Source of the DNA: Amycolatopsis solani
GTDB lineage: Bacteria; Actinomycetota; Actinomycetes; Mycobacteriales; Pseudonocardiaceae
Direction of reading: 5' to 3'
DNA length: 64,000 nt
NCBI RefSeq assembly: GCF_033441515.1
Contig: NZ_JAWQJT010000003.1
Span: forward strand, 806,001 to 870,000
Position 1 is the stretch's first letter, and every line of letters starts with the position of its first letter. A program made the translations under genes and the position numbers. The notes under the pieces are model-generated. The model saw only the letters and a program-made list of their open reading frames with translations. It searched no databases and had not been told where the DNA came from. Shown here one piece after another: positions 47,498-55,946 of the stretch.

Positions 47498-48337
47498 TCA
47501 CTCCGGTACGCCAACACCCTTCAGCTTCGCCAGTTCCGCGGCGACGTCGTAGTCCGGCTCCGGGAACCGCGGCTTGAGCTCGGTGAGCGTCTCGATGAGC
47601 AGCTCCGCGACGGCCCAGTTCCGGTACCACTTGTGGTCGGCCGGCACCGCGTACCAGGGCGACGTCTTCTTGAAGATGTCGGCGTAGGCCTGCTGGTAGG
47701 CGGGCCAGTGCGAGCGCGCCTCGAGATCGCCCGGGTTGTACTTCCAGCGCTTCTCCGGCGTCTCCAGCCGCGCTTTGAGCCGCTTGAGCTGCTCCTCCGG
47801 CGAGATGTGCAGGAAGACCTTGACGACGGTGGTGCCCGCGCCGGCCAGCTCCTCCTCGAAGGCGTTGATCTCGGCGTAGCGGCGGCGCCGCTCGGCCGCG
47901 GTCAGCAGCCCGGTCACGCGCGGGACCAGGATGTCCTCGTAGTGCGAGCGGTCGAAGACGCCGATCTGGCCGGGCGAGGGCAGCTGCTTGCGAATCCGCC
48001 AGAGGTAGTGGTGCCGCCGCTCGGCGGGTGTCGGCGCCTTGAACCCGGCGTAGCGGACGCCCATCGGGTTGACCAGGCCGAGCACGTGCGAGACGGTGCC
48101 GCCCTTGCCGGAGGTGTCCATGCCCTGCAGCACGAGCAGGACGCTGCGGGTGCCGCCGCCGACGCCCTCGGCGTAGAGCGCCTCCTGCAGCGACGACAGC
48201 CGTTCGCCCGCGCTGCCGAGCTTCTCCAGTGCCTTGGGCTTCTTGCCGGGTCCGACCGGGGTCGAGCCCGGGTCCGGGAGCTCCCCGTCGATGCGCAGCG
48301 CGTCCCGTACCCGGCGTCCGCCGTCCTTTTTGGCCAT
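47498..48337 (-). CDS. ppk2: Polyphosphate kinase 2 family protein
   Basis: 279-residue PPK2 domain protein, moving phosphate between polyphosphate and nucleotides. Walker A VLQGMDTSGKGGTVSHVLG, lid and Walker B region FDRSHYEDILVPRV, and late KTSPWYAVPADHKWYRNWAV are diagnostic. Nucleotide preference (AMP, ADP or GDP) is not readable by eye. ATG at 48337: TATCGT ends seven bases upstream and no ribosome site is seen, so a leaderless message is likely. Ends 20 bp before the peptidase gene start. Confidence 0.92.
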   Translation of the reverse strand: MAKKDGGRRVRDALRIDGELPDPGSTPVGPGKKPKALEKLGSAGERLSSLQEALYAEGVGGGTRSVLLVLQGMDTSGKGGTVSHVLGLVNPMGVRYAGFKAPTPAERRHHYLWRIRKQLPSPGQIGVFDRSHYEDILVPRVTGLLTAAERRRRYAEINAFEEELAGAGTTVVKVFLHISPEEQLKRLKARLETPEKRWKYNPGDLEARSHWPAYQQAYADIFKKTSPWYAVPADHKWYRNWAVAELLIETLTELKPRFPEPDYDVAAELAKLKGVGVPE

Positions 48338-48496
48338 CCCGGCACGATAACGACTCGAGCGGCGGCTTTCTCGGCGAACACAGCGGCCCTCGCACGCAGC
48401 GTTTCGAGGGTGCCCACACCGAACTGCGCAACGAACAACGGGTGAAAGCAACGATTCCCGGCTGAATTCTGCGTGTCGTGCCCTTAACCTGAACGC

Positions 48497-49729
48497 ATGA
48501 CGACGTTCGCCGGCCGGGAGACCGCCGCCCCCTCCGCCGCGAGCTTCATCGAGCTCGACGAGCGGTGGAGCACGCACAACTACCACCCGCTGCCCGTCGT
48601 GATCGCCGAAGCCGCGGGCGCCTCGGTGACCGACGTCGAGGGCCGGTCCTACCTCGACTTCCTCTCCGGGTATTCGGCCATGAACTTCGGCCACCGCCAC
48701 CCGGACCTGGTCGCCGCCGCCGTCGAGCAGCTCGGCCGCGTCACGCTGACTTCGCGCGCGTTCCACCACGACCAGCTGGGCCTGTTCTGCCAGGAGCTGG
48801 CCGAGCTGACCGGCACCGAGCTGGTGCTGCCGATGAACTCCGGCGCCGAGGCCGTCGAGTCCGCGGTGAAGGTCGCCCGGAAGTGGGCGCACCAGGTCAA
48901 GGGCGTGCCGGACGGCACCGCCGAGATCGTTGTCGCCGGTTCGAACTTCCACGGCCGGACCACCACGATCGTGTCGTTCTCGACCGACGAGACCGCGCGC
49001 GCCGACTTCGGCCCGTTCACGCCCGGCTTCGTCACGGTGAAGTACGGCGACGCGGCCGCGCTGCGCGACGCGATCACCCCCCGCACCGCCGCCGTGCTGC
49101 TGGAACCCGTGCAGGGCGAGGCCGGCGTCATCGTGCCGCCGGAGGGCTACTTCGCGGAGGTCCGCGCCGCGTGCGACGAGCACGGCGTGCTGCTGATCGC
49201 CGACGAGATCCAGTCCGGCCTGGCCCGCACCGGCACCGTGCTCGCGCTGGACCACGAAGGCGTCCGCGCCGACGTGTACACCCTCGGCAAGGCCCTCGGC
49301 GGCGGCATCCTGCCGGTGTCGGCGGTGGTCGGCCGCCGCGACGTGCTGGGCGTGCTGAAGCCGGGCGAGCACGGCTCGACGTTCGGCGGCAACCCGCTGG
49401 CCTGCGCGGTCGGCCGCGCGGTGGTCCGCCTGCTGAAGACGGGCGAGTTCCAGCAGCGCTCCACCGAGCTGGGCGCCCACCTGCACACCCGGCTGACCGG
49501 GCTGATCGGGCACGGCCTGTCCGAGGTCCGCGGCCGCGGCCTGTGGGCGGGCATCGACATCGCCCCCGGCGGCCCCTCCGGCCGCGACGCCTCCCAGGCA
49601 CTGGCGGCGCGGGGCGTGCTGTGCAAGGAGACGCACGAGCGCACGCTGCGCGTGGCGCCGCCGCTGGTGATCACCCGCGAGGAGCTGGACCGCGGCATCG
49701 ACGCGATCGCCGAGGTCATCCGCCCCTGA
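48497..49729 (+). CDS. rocD: Ornithine aminotransferase
   Basis: 410-residue class III PLP aminotransferase converting ornithine and 2-oxoglutarate to glutamate semialdehyde. NYHPLPVVIAEAAGASVTD, GAEAVESAVKVARKWA, LLIADEIQSGLARTG and the PLP lysine in YTLGKALGGGILPVSA match the ornithine branch. The product feeds the proline and P5C route whose dehydrogenases are at the right end of the window. TAACCT at 48485-48490 ends seven bases before the ATG and no ribosome site is visible, so transcription is probably leaderless. Confidence 0.92.
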   Translation: MTTFAGRETAAPSAASFIELDERWSTHNYHPLPVVIAEAAGASVTDVEGRSYLDFLSGYSAMNFGHRHPDLVAAAVEQLGRVTLTSRAFHHDQLGLFCQELAELTGTELVLPMNSGAEAVESAVKVARKWAHQVKGVPDGTAEIVVAGSNFHGRTTTIVSFSTDETARADFGPFTPGFVTVKYGDAAALRDAITPRTAAVLLEPVQGEAGVIVPPEGYFAEVRAACDEHGVLLIADEIQSGLARTGTVLALDHEGVRADVYTLGKALGGGILPVSAVVGRRDVLGVLKPGEHGSTFGGNPLACAVGRAVVRLLKTGEFQQRSTELGAHLHTRLTGLIGHGLSEVRGRGLWAGIDIAPGGPSGRDASQALAARGVLCKETHERTLRVAPPLVITREELDRGIDAIAEVIRP

Positions 49730-49733
49730 ACCC

Positions 49734-49777
49734 CCCGGATGCCGCCGGGTGAGCCTCCCGCCCCGGCGGCATCCGGG
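49734..49777 (+). terminator. Terminator hairpin after rocD
   Basis: Perfect 16-bp arms 49734-49749 and 49762-49777 with a 12-base loop immediately after the rocD stop. Confidence 0.75.
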
Positions 49778-49778
49778 A

Positions 49779-49859
49779 GCACAACGTCCCGGCTGGGCGG
49801 TGCCGCGAAGGTGGCCTTCGCGGCTTTCGGGAGCGAACCGCGCGGAACGGACGTTGTGC
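49779..49859. repeat. Nested palindrome before the DUF2252 gene
   Basis: Outer arms GCACAACGTCC (49779-49789) and GGACGTTGTGC (49849-49859) enclose an inner hairpin GCCGCGAAGG-TGG-CCTTCGCGGC (49802-49824). The whole lies between rocD's terminator and the next gene, which starts five bases later, so it could hide or expose the downstream start. Confidence 0.75.
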
Positions 49860-49864
49860 CCGGT

Positions 49865-51223
49865 ATGGGATCAGGGGAATGGGTGGAACGGCCGCTCGCC
49901 GGCGCGGACAACGTCACGCCGGCCGAGCTGTACGAGCGGGGGAAGCGGCTCCGGGAGAAGACTCCCGCCGCCGCGCACGAGCACGACGTCGCCGGTGCGG
50001 ATCGGCCGACGCCGGAGCAGTACTTCGAGGCCAGCAACGCCGGGCGGCTGCCCGAACTGGCCGACCTGAGGCGCGAACGCATGCGCGCGTCGCCGTTCAC
50101 CTTCTTCCGGGGTGCCGCCGGGCTGATGGGCGCCGACCTCGCCGGCACGCCGTCGGCCGGGCTCACCGCGCAGCTCTGCGGGGACGCGCACGCGGCGAAC
50201 TTCGGGCTCTACGGCACGCCCGAGGGCAAGATCGTGATGGACATCAACGACTTCGACGAGACCGTGCCGGGCCCGTGGGAGTGGGACCTCAAGCGGCTCG
50301 CCGCCAGCCTGGTGCTCGCCGGCCGTGAGGGCGGCATCGGCGAGTCCGGCTGCCGCGAAGCCGCCGAAGACGCCGTGAAGTCCTACCGACGGACCATCCG
50401 CGCGCTGGCCGACCTGCCGTTCCTGCGGTCGTGGAACGCCCTGCCGGACTCCTCGGTGCTGTCCAAGGCCCGCGCGGACGAACTGATCGACGACTTCGCC
50501 GACGCCGCCGAGAAGGCCCGCAAAAACACCAGCGCCAAGGTCGCGGCGAAGTGGACCGAGCGCGTCGACGACCACGAGACCGGCCTGGCGCGCCACCGGT
50601 TCGTCGAGGACCCGCCGGTGCTGACGCACGTCGGCGAGCGGACCGCCGAAGCCGTCGCCGCCGGTCTGGTGTCCTATGTGGACACGCTTCGCGAGTCGCG
50701 GCGGACGCTGATCTCGCGCTACCGGATCGCCGACGTCGCCTTCCGCGTGGTCGGCACGGGCAGCGTCGGGCTGCGCAGCTACGTCGCCCTGCTGCACGGC
50801 AACGACGAGGAAGACCTGGTGCTGCAGGTGAAGCAGGCGCAGCGCCCGGCGCTGGCCCCGTACCTCGACCTGCCCGCCGCCGACCACGAAGGCCGGCGCA
50901 TCGTCGACGGCGCCCGGCTCGTCCAGGCCGAAACGGACATCCTGCTCGGCTGGACCACCATCGACGGCCTGCCGTTCATCGTCCGGCAGTTCCGCAACCT
51001 CAAGGGTGACATCGACCCGGCGGAACTGGAGAAGGACCACCTCGACGACTACGGCCGCCTGGCCGGGGCGCTGCTCGCCCGCGCCCACACGCGCTCACTG
51101 CACCCGAAGCTCCTGGCGGGTTACTTCGCCGACGACTCCGAGCTGGACGAGGCCTTGGGCGCGTACGCCGTCCGCTACGCCGACCGGACAGAAGCCGACC
51201 ACGCCGCCTTCGCCGCAGCCTGA
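49865..51223 (+). CDS. DUF2252-family protein (kinase-like fold)
   Basis: 452 residues. The N-terminal FFRGAAGLMGADL, then TAQLCGDAHAANFGLYGTPEGKIVMDINDFDET and EWDLKRLAASLVLAGR are the DUF2252 signatures. GDAHxxNFG and DxNDFD resemble the HGDxHxxN and DxD motifs of APH-type kinases, so small-molecule phosphotransfer is possible but unproven. ATG at 49865 is the first codon after the nested palindrome; no good ribosome site is visible, and a GTG at 49883 is an alternative. Confidence 0.85.
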   Translation: MGSGEWVERPLAGADNVTPAELYERGKRLREKTPAAAHEHDVAGADRPTPEQYFEASNAGRLPELADLRRERMRASPFTFFRGAAGLMGADLAGTPSAGLTAQLCGDAHAANFGLYGTPEGKIVMDINDFDETVPGPWEWDLKRLAASLVLAGREGGIGESGCREAAEDAVKSYRRTIRALADLPFLRSWNALPDSSVLSKARADELIDDFADAAEKARKNTSAKVAAKWTERVDDHETGLARHRFVEDPPVLTHVGERTAEAVAAGLVSYVDTLRESRRTLISRYRIADVAFRVVGTGSVGLRSYVALLHGNDEEDLVLQVKQAQRPALAPYLDLPAADHEGRRIVDGARLVQAETDILLGWTTIDGLPFIVRQFRNLKGDIDPAELEKDHLDDYGRLAGALLARAHTRSLHPKLLAGYFADDSELDEALGAYAVRYADRTEADHAAFAAA

Positions 51224-51234
51224 GCACGTGGCCG

Positions 51235-51280
51235 GTCGTGAGTGTTGAGTCGGGTTAGAACCCGACTCAACACCCACGAC
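51235..51280. repeat. Intergenic hairpin with GGGTTAGAACCC core
   Basis: Arms 51235-51256 and 51259-51280 (22 bases, one mismatch) with a 2-base centre AG. The core GGTTAGAAC and the outer CGTGAGTG recur at 5592-5633. It lies between codirectional genes, right before the -10 of the PAP2 gene. Confidence 0.8.
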
Positions 51281-51292
51281 TACGCTCGCACG

Positions 51293-51859
51293 GTGAGGAA
51301 GATGTGGGTGGCGGCGGCGGTCTGCGGGCTGCTCGCGCTGCTGCTGGGGCTGCCGTTCGCCGGCGGGACGGCGCCCGGCGCCGTGGACGAGACGGCCGCC
51401 GGCTGGATCGCGCACCTGAGTCCCGGCGTGGTGCGGGTCCTGGTGCTGCCGACCGAGCCCTACGTCGTCGTCGCGCTCGGGGTGCTCGCCGTCGTCCTCT
51501 GCCTCCGCGCCGGACAGCGACGAGAAGCCGCGCTCGCGCTCGGCGTTCCCGTGCTGGCCATCCTGCTCACGAGCTGGCTGCTCAAACCGCTGTACGACCG
51601 CTGGAAGAACGACACCCTCGTCTACCCGAGCGGGCACACCGTGAGCCTGGTGGCCGTGCTGACCGTGCTCGTCCTCGTCACCCGCAAGGTGCTCGTCGCC
51701 GTGCTGTCCGCGCTGGCGCTGCTGGCGGCCACCGCCGGGCTGGTCGGGATGGGGTACCACTACCTGACCGACGTCGTGGGCGGGACGCTGTTCGCCGTCT
51801 CCGTCGTGCTGTTCAGCTGGCCGGCGCCGCGTCGCGTGCCAGCGCCGTCAGCCGGCTGA
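51293..51859 (+). CDS. PAP2-family membrane phosphatase
   Basis: 188 residues, about five membrane helices. The phosphatase site is KPLYDRWKND (first motif, without the usual RP), YPSGHTVSLVAV (second) and GMGYHYLTDVVGG (third, His and Asp). Likely substrate is a lipid or undecaprenyl diphosphate at the membrane surface. GTG at 51293 is preferred: TACGCT at 51281-51286 ends seven bases before it, suggesting a leaderless start just after the hairpin. Last 47 bp overlap the convergent zapE gene. Confidence 0.83.
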   Translation: MRKMWVAAAVCGLLALLLGLPFAGGTAPGAVDETAAGWIAHLSPGVVRVLVLPTEPYVVVALGVLAVVLCLRAGQRREAALALGVPVLAILLTSWLLKPLYDRWKNDTLVYPSGHTVSLVAVLTVLVLVTRKVLVAVLSALALLAATAGLVGMGYHYLTDVVGGTLFAVSVVLFSWPAPRRVPAPSAG

Positions 51860-52829
51860 CGGCGCGCAGGTACTTCTTGCGGTAGCCGCCGTTCACCATC
51901 TCCTCGGTGAACAGCGACGGCAGCGGCTCGCCCGACACCACCACCGGGATCGCGCGGTCGTAGAGCCGGTCGGCGAACGCCACGAGCCGCAGGCCCACGT
52001 TCTGGTCCGGCGCCGGGTGGACGCCGCGCAGGTGCACGCGGGTGACGCCGTCCAGCAGCCGCCCGTAACGCGACGGGTGCAGGGAAGCCAGGTGCTCGCA
52101 CAGCGCGTCGAAGTCGTCCACAGTAGACCCTTCGTGCGCGGCCACCGACGCCTCGAGCTCGGCCGGGGTCACCGGCGGCGGCGCGTCCGGCAGGCCGCGG
52201 TGGCGGTAGTCCGGGCCGTCGACGCGCACCACGTCGAACCGGGCCGAAAGCGTCTGGATCTCGCGCAGGAAGTCCTCGGCCGCGAACCGGCCCTCGCCCA
52301 GCTTCTCCGGCAGCGTGTTCGACGTCGCCGCGATGTGCACGCCGACGTCCATCAGCTCCTGCAGCAACCGCGTGACCAGGGTGGTGTCGCCCGGGTCGTC
52401 GAGCTCGAACTCGTCGATGGCCAGGAGCCGGTGCTCCGACAGCCGCCGCACGGCCTCGGCGAACCCCAGCGCCCCGACCAGGTGGGTCAGCTCGACGAAC
52501 GTCCCGTACGCCTTGGGCGACGGCGCCGCGTGCCACGCCGAGGCCAGCAGGTGGGTCTTGCCGACGCCGAAGCCGCCGTCGAGGTAGAGCCCGCCGGCCG
52601 GTTCCGGCGCGCCGCCGCCGAAGAGCTTGAAGCGCTTCTTCTCCTTGCGCGCCCCCACTTTCGCGGCGAACGCCGAGCACGCCTCGACCGCGGCGGCCTG
52701 GCTGGGCTCGTCGGGGTTCGGGAGGTAGGTGCCGAACCGGACGGCGTCGAAGCGCGGCGGCGGCACCAGCGCGCCGATCAGCTCGTCGGCGGACAGCTCG
52801 GGACGACGTCCGGTGAGGTGCGCGGGCAT
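51813..52829 (-). CDS. zapE: Cell-division-associated ATPase ZapE (AFG1-like)
   Basis: 338-residue AAA-type ATPase. Walker A LDGGFGVGKTHLLASAWHA, Walker B LLAIDEFELDDPGDTTL, sensor AATSNTLPEKLGEG and late LYDRAIPVVVSGEPL are characteristic of AFG1/ZapE. In E. coli ZapE influences the FtsZ ring; the actinobacterial role is not settled. ATG at 52829 begins the conserved part; a longer frame to 52898 has no extra homology. Divergent from the reductase-sigma gene cluster. Confidence 0.9.
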   Translation of the reverse strand: MPAHLTGRRPELSADELIGALVPPPRFDAVRFGTYLPNPDEPSQAAAVEACSAFAAKVGARKEKKRFKLFGGGAPEPAGGLYLDGGFGVGKTHLLASAWHAAPSPKAYGTFVELTHLVGALGFAEAVRRLSEHRLLAIDEFELDDPGDTTLVTRLLQELMDVGVHIAATSNTLPEKLGEGRFAAEDFLREIQTLSARFDVVRVDGPDYRHRGLPDAPPPVTPAELEASVAAHEGSTVDDFDALCEHLASLHPSRYGRLLDGVTRVHLRGVHPAPDQNVGLRLVAFADRLYDRAIPVVVSGEPLPSLFTEEMVNGGYRKKYLRAVSRLTALARDAAPAS

Positions 52830-52918
52830 GGTCGCAGAGCCTATCCGCCGCTGTCCCCCGTCCGGGGAGCCGTGTGCCCCGGTGGAGACGTGCTTCACGC
52901 CCGTGCTGGGATTGTCCG

Positions 52919-53656
52919 GTGCGGAGCGTGTGGCCCCTCTCCTCGGGCGAGCTGACCGGGGAAGACCTCGAAGAGATCTACGCCTGTCCGGCGACCCTCG
53001 ACCGGCCGTGGGTGCAGGTCAACTTCGTCGCGTCCGCCGACGGCGCCGTCGAGGTGGACACCACGTCGGCCGGGCTGTCCCACGCCGCCGACCGGCGGAT
53101 CTTCCTGCTCGGCCGCGACCTCGCCGACGTCGTGCTGGTCGGTGCCGGGACCGCCCGCGCGGAGGACTACCGCGGGGTCGTCGCGGGCCCGAAGCGCCTG
53201 GCCCGCCGCCGCCGCCTCGGCTTCACGGGTGTGCCGCCGATCGCGGTGGTGACCCGGAGCGCGGACCTCGACCCCGCGTCCCGGCTGTTCACCGAGACCG
53301 TCGTGCCCCCGATCGTCGTCACGACGGAGACGGCGGAGACCGGGCCGCTCGAAGCCGCCGGCGCAACGGTTCTGCGCGCGGGCACCGCCGACGTCGACCT
53401 GCCGCGCGCGCTCGACCTGCTGGCCGGGCTGGGGCTGCGCCGGATCGCGTGCGAAGGCGGCCCGCGGCTGTTCGCGCAGCTCATCGAGGCCGACCGCGTC
53501 GACCAGCTGTGCCTGACCGTCGCGCCGCTGCTCGTGGCCGGGACGGCGGACCGGATCGCCACCGGTCCCGCGGCCGTCCCCCGGCGGCTGGAGCTGGCGT
53601 CGATCCTGGTCGAGGACGGCTTCACGTTCCTGCGCTACCGCCGGGCCGCCGGGTGA
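52919..53656 (+). CDS. RibD-C/dihydrofolate-reductase-fold reductase (pyrimidine reductase family)
   Basis: 245 residues. PWVQVNFVASADGAVEVD, LLGRDLADVVLVGAGTAR and LRRIACEGGPRLFAQLIEAD are the RibD-C signatures, so it binds NADPH and reduces a pyrimidine-like or other small molecule. It lacks the deaminase half of RibD and is not in a riboflavin operon, so the substrate is open. GTG at 52919 is taken as start. Its stop overlaps the sigma factor's GTG (GTGA), tying a metabolic reductase to the stress regulator. Confidence 0.83.
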   Translation: MRSVWPLSSGELTGEDLEEIYACPATLDRPWVQVNFVASADGAVEVDTTSAGLSHAADRRIFLLGRDLADVVLVGAGTARAEDYRGVVAGPKRLARRRRLGFTGVPPIAVVTRSADLDPASRLFTETVVPPIVVTTETAETGPLEAAGATVLRAGTADVDLPRALDLLAGLGLRRIACEGGPRLFAQLIEADRVDQLCLTVAPLLVAGTADRIATGPAAVPRRLELASILVEDGFTFLRYRRAAG

Positions 53657-54201
53657 GCGCCGACACCGACCTGGCCACCCGGGCCGCGGCCGGGGACGAA
53701 GCCGCGTTCGGCGCGCTCGTGCGGGAGCACACGCCCCGGATGTACCGGGTCGCGCTGCGCATCACCGGCAGCCCCGCCGAAGCCGAGGACGTCGTGCAGG
53801 AGTCGTGGCTCGCCGCGTGGCGCGCGCTCGGCACGTTCCGGCACGAGTCCGCGGTGTCGACCTGGCTCTACCGGGTGGTCACCAACAGCGCGCTCGCTCT
53901 GCTGCGCCGCCGCAAGCCCACGATCTCGCTGGACGAGCCGGCCGGCCAGTCCACTGTGGACACGGCCCGGCTCGCCGTCCCCGGTCCCGAGGGCAGGGTC
54001 GTGCGCGCGGAAGAGGTCGACGCGGTGCTGCGGGCGATCGGCAGGCTCGAGGTGTCGCAGCGGGTGCCGCTCGTGCTGCGCGAACTGGAGGGGCTGAGCT
54101 ACGAAGAGGTCGCGGAAGTGCTCGACGTGAACGTCGGCGCCTTGCGCTCCCGGCTGCACCGGGCCAGGGTGGCGCTGCTCGCCGAGTTGAGGGAGCGGTG
54201 A
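53653..54201 (+). CDS. ECF-type RNA polymerase sigma factor
   Basis: 182 residues. Region 2 (about 5-75) includes AEDVVQESWLAAWRALGTF and STWLYRVVTNSALALLRRR. Region 4 (about 120-180) includes LREEL-type sequence LVLRELEGLSYEEVAEVLDVNVGALRSRLHRAR. No anti-sigma gene with a zinc-binding HxxxCxxC motif follows; instead the next gene, joined by TGATG, is an Asp23-domain protein. This suggests that the Asp23/AmaP proteins, not a classic anti-sigma factor, inform the sigma factor of envelope state (inference). Confidence 0.92.
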   Translation: MSADTDLATRAAAGDEAAFGALVREHTPRMYRVALRITGSPAEAEDVVQESWLAAWRALGTFRHESAVSTWLYRVVTNSALALLRRRKPTISLDEPAGQSTVDTARLAVPGPEGRVVRAEEVDAVLRAIGRLEVSQRVPLVLRELEGLSYEEVAEVLDVNVGALRSRLHRARVALLAELRER

Positions 54202-54614
54202 TGGCCGAGCAGACCGACCCCGAGCACGACCCGCGCTGGGACGCCGTGCGCGCCGCCGCCCGGCGCCGCGTGCCGACCCCGCCCGGCCTGGTCGAACGCG
54301 TGCTGCGGGCGGTAGCGCGCGGCCGCCGGACGGCCGTCGACGTACCCGGGGACGACGGCGGGCTCCGGATCACCGAACAGGCCGTCGTCCGGCTGGCCGG
54401 GACCATCGCGGCCGGCCGGGCCCCCGGCGGCGTGCGCGTCGCGGCCGTCGCCCTCGAGGACGACGTCGTGCAGGTGCTGGTGTCGGTGCGCTTCGGCGTC
54501 GTCGCCGACGGAGCCGCCGAGGCGCTGCGGCGGGAGCTCACCGCAGAGCTGTCCCGGCAGCTGGGCGTCACGACCGCGGTGAACGTGCACGTCGTGGACG
54601 TCCACGCGGACTGA
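54201..54614 (+). CDS. Asp23/Gls24-domain protein coupled to the sigma gene
   Basis: 137 residues. Residues 1-45 are charged (EQTDPEHDPRWDAVRAAARRR) with no cysteines or anti-sigma motif. From about 55 the sequence fits Asp23/Gls24: LRITEQAVVRLAGTIAAGRAPGGVRVA and a late TAVNVHVVDVHAD. The stop-start overlap TGATG with the sigma gene implies fixed stoichiometry, consistent with a sigma-binding or membrane-sensing role (inference). A small hairpin CCCCCG-TT-CGGGGG (54620-54633) follows. Confidence 0.75.
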   Translation: MAEQTDPEHDPRWDAVRAAARRRVPTPPGLVERVLRAVARGRRTAVDVPGDDGGLRITEQAVVRLAGTIAAGRAPGGVRVAAVALEDDVVQVLVSVRFGVVADGAAEALRRELTAELSRQLGVTTAVNVHVVDVHAD

Positions 54615-54704
54615 GCATTCCCCCGTTCGGGGGACCTTGCGTGAGGGATCCGCGCTCCCGGGCATCGTAGGGACGAGAGACCGCCGCGAGAGGAGCCAGC
54701 ACGC

Positions 54705-55142
54705 ATGCACCCGGAACGGACCGAGAGCCCCGGCACGGTGACGCCGCTGAACGAGGAGGGCGCCGCCGGCCGCACCACGATCTCGTCGCTGGTCGTGCAG
54801 AAGGTGGCGGGACTCGCCGCCCGTGAGGTCGCCGGCGTGCACGCACTCGGCGGCGGCGGGGTGTCCCGCGCGATCGGCGCGCTGCGCGAGCGGATCCCCG
54901 GTTCCGGCACGGTGACCACGACGGGCGTGTCGGTCGAGGTCGGCGAGAAGCAGACCGCGATCGACCTCGACGTCGTCGTCGAGTACGGCGCCCGGATCAC
55001 CGACGTCGCCCGCGCGGTGCGGCGCAACGTGATCACCGCGGTCGAGCAGATCACCGGGCTCGAGGTGATCGAGGTGAACATCGCGGTCAACGACATCCAC
55101 CTGCCGGGCGACGAAGAGCCCGAGTCCACGCGGGTGGAGTGA
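54705..55142 (+). CDS. Asp23/Gls24-family envelope stress protein
   Basis: 145 residues, the most typical Asp23 of the cluster: TTISSLVVQKVAGLAAREVAGVHALGGGG, then AIDLDVVVEYGARITDVARAVRRNVITAVEQITGLEVIEVNIAVNDIHL. Asp23 of Staphylococcus binds the membrane through AmaP. GAGAGGAGC precedes the ATG. The 90-bp gap before it could carry an ECF promoter: GGGATC (54645-54650), then 15 bp, then CGTA (54666-54669), a weak match. Its stop overlaps the next GTG by four bases. Confidence 0.87.
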   Translation: MHPERTESPGTVTPLNEEGAAGRTTISSLVVQKVAGLAAREVAGVHALGGGGVSRAIGALRERIPGSGTVTTTGVSVEVGEKQTAIDLDVVVEYGARITDVARAVRRNVITAVEQITGLEVIEVNIAVNDIHLPGDEEPESTRVE

Positions 55143-55372
55143 CCGCCCGCGGACCCTCGGACCCGGAAGGCCGCGCAGCCTTCCGGGCGTTCGTGCGCAC
55201 CCACCACCCGGACGTTGGCGGCGACCCGGCCGAGTTCGCGGCGGGGCTCGCCCGCTTCCGCGAATCCGCGCCGGACGCCCGCTTCGACGCACCGGTCAGC
55301 TTCGTCCGCCGCCGCCGGGGTTTCGCGGCGCTGTTCACCCGCTTCCGCCGCCGCCCGCCCCGGGTGCGGTGA
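55139..55372 (+). CDS. Mini J-domain-like protein with HPD motif
   Basis: 77 residues. AFRAFVRTHHPDVGGDPAEFAAGLARFRE has HPD at 23-25 with helix II and III spacing of a truncated DnaJ J-domain. The rest is basic (RRRRGFAALFTRFRRRPPRVR). J-domains stimulate Hsp70 (DnaK). The domain lacks helix I and most of helix IV, so function is uncertain. GTG overlaps the previous stop, placing it inside the Asp23 operon. It might recruit DnaK to envelope proteins (inference). Confidence 0.62.
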   Translation: MTARGPSDPEGRAAFRAFVRTHHPDVGGDPAEFAAGLARFRESAPDARFDAPVSFVRRRRGFAALFTRFRRRPPRVR

Positions 55373-55420
55373 CCGCCCCGCCGGGGCAAGCTTCTCGCAT
55401 CGCCCGTCCAAGGAGGACAT

Positions 55421-55597
55421 GTGAACGCAACGCAGACCGGGCTCCTGGCCGGGCTGGTCCTCGGCCTCGCCGCGACCCAGGGATTCACCGCGTTCCTGGT
55501 GACACTGGCCGTCGGGATCATCGGCCTGGTCGCCGGCCGGGTCCTCGACGGCGAACTCGACCTCGGCGAACTGTTCGGCAAGGGCCGCGACAAGTGA
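55421..55597 (+). CDS. DUF2273-like small membrane protein
   Basis: 58 residues reading MNATQTGLLAGLVLGLAAT, then a second hydrophobic stretch AFLVTLAVGIIGLVAGRVLDG and an acidic tail LDLGELFGKGRDK. Two membrane helices with a short turn are typical of DUF2273, a usual partner of Asp23 and AmaP. AAGGAGGA at 55410-55417 gives a strong ribosome site for the GTG. The stop overlaps the next gene by four bases. Confidence 0.77.
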   Translation: MNATQTGLLAGLVLGLAATQGFTAFLVTLAVGIIGLVAGRVLDGELDLGELFGKGRDK

Positions 55598-55944
55598 ACC
55601 GCGCCCTCGACGTGCCGCGCGAGCTCGCCGAACCGGCCGAGCGCGGCACCCTCACCATCGGCCACGCGGTGGTGCGCAAGGTCGCCCAGCACGCCGCCGA
55701 CCAGGTGCCGGGCACCGCGCGCGACGGCAAAAAGGGCGCGAAGGCCAAGGTCGGCGGCCTCGACAACGACGTCGACCTCGCGCTGGACCTCGCCCTGCGC
55801 TACCCGGGCGCGGTCCGCGCGGTCGTCGGCGACGTGCGCGAGAAAGTCACCGAAGAGGTCGAGCTGCTCACCGGCTACCACGTGCGGACGCTCGCCGTGA
55901 CGGTCTCCGCGCTGCTGCCCGAAGCCGCGCCGAGGGTGCGGTAG
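55594..55944 (+). CDS. Asp23/Gls24-family protein (third copy)
   Basis: 116 residues. GTLTIGHAVVRKVAQHAADQVPG, then a Lys/Gly loop (GKKGAKAKVGG) and DLALDLALRYPGAVRAVVGDVREKVTEEVELLTGYHVRTLAVTVSAL fit the Asp23 fold. The Lys/Gly loop replaces the glycine turn of the other copies. GTG at 55594 overlaps the DUF2273 stop. Three different Asp23 proteins in one cluster suggest hetero-assemblies at the membrane. Confidence 0.83.
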   Translation: MNRALDVPRELAEPAERGTLTIGHAVVRKVAQHAADQVPGTARDGKKGAKAKVGGLDNDVDLALDLALRYPGAVRAVVGDVREKVTEEVELLTGYHVRTLAVTVSALLPEAAPRVR

Positions 55945-55946
55945 CC

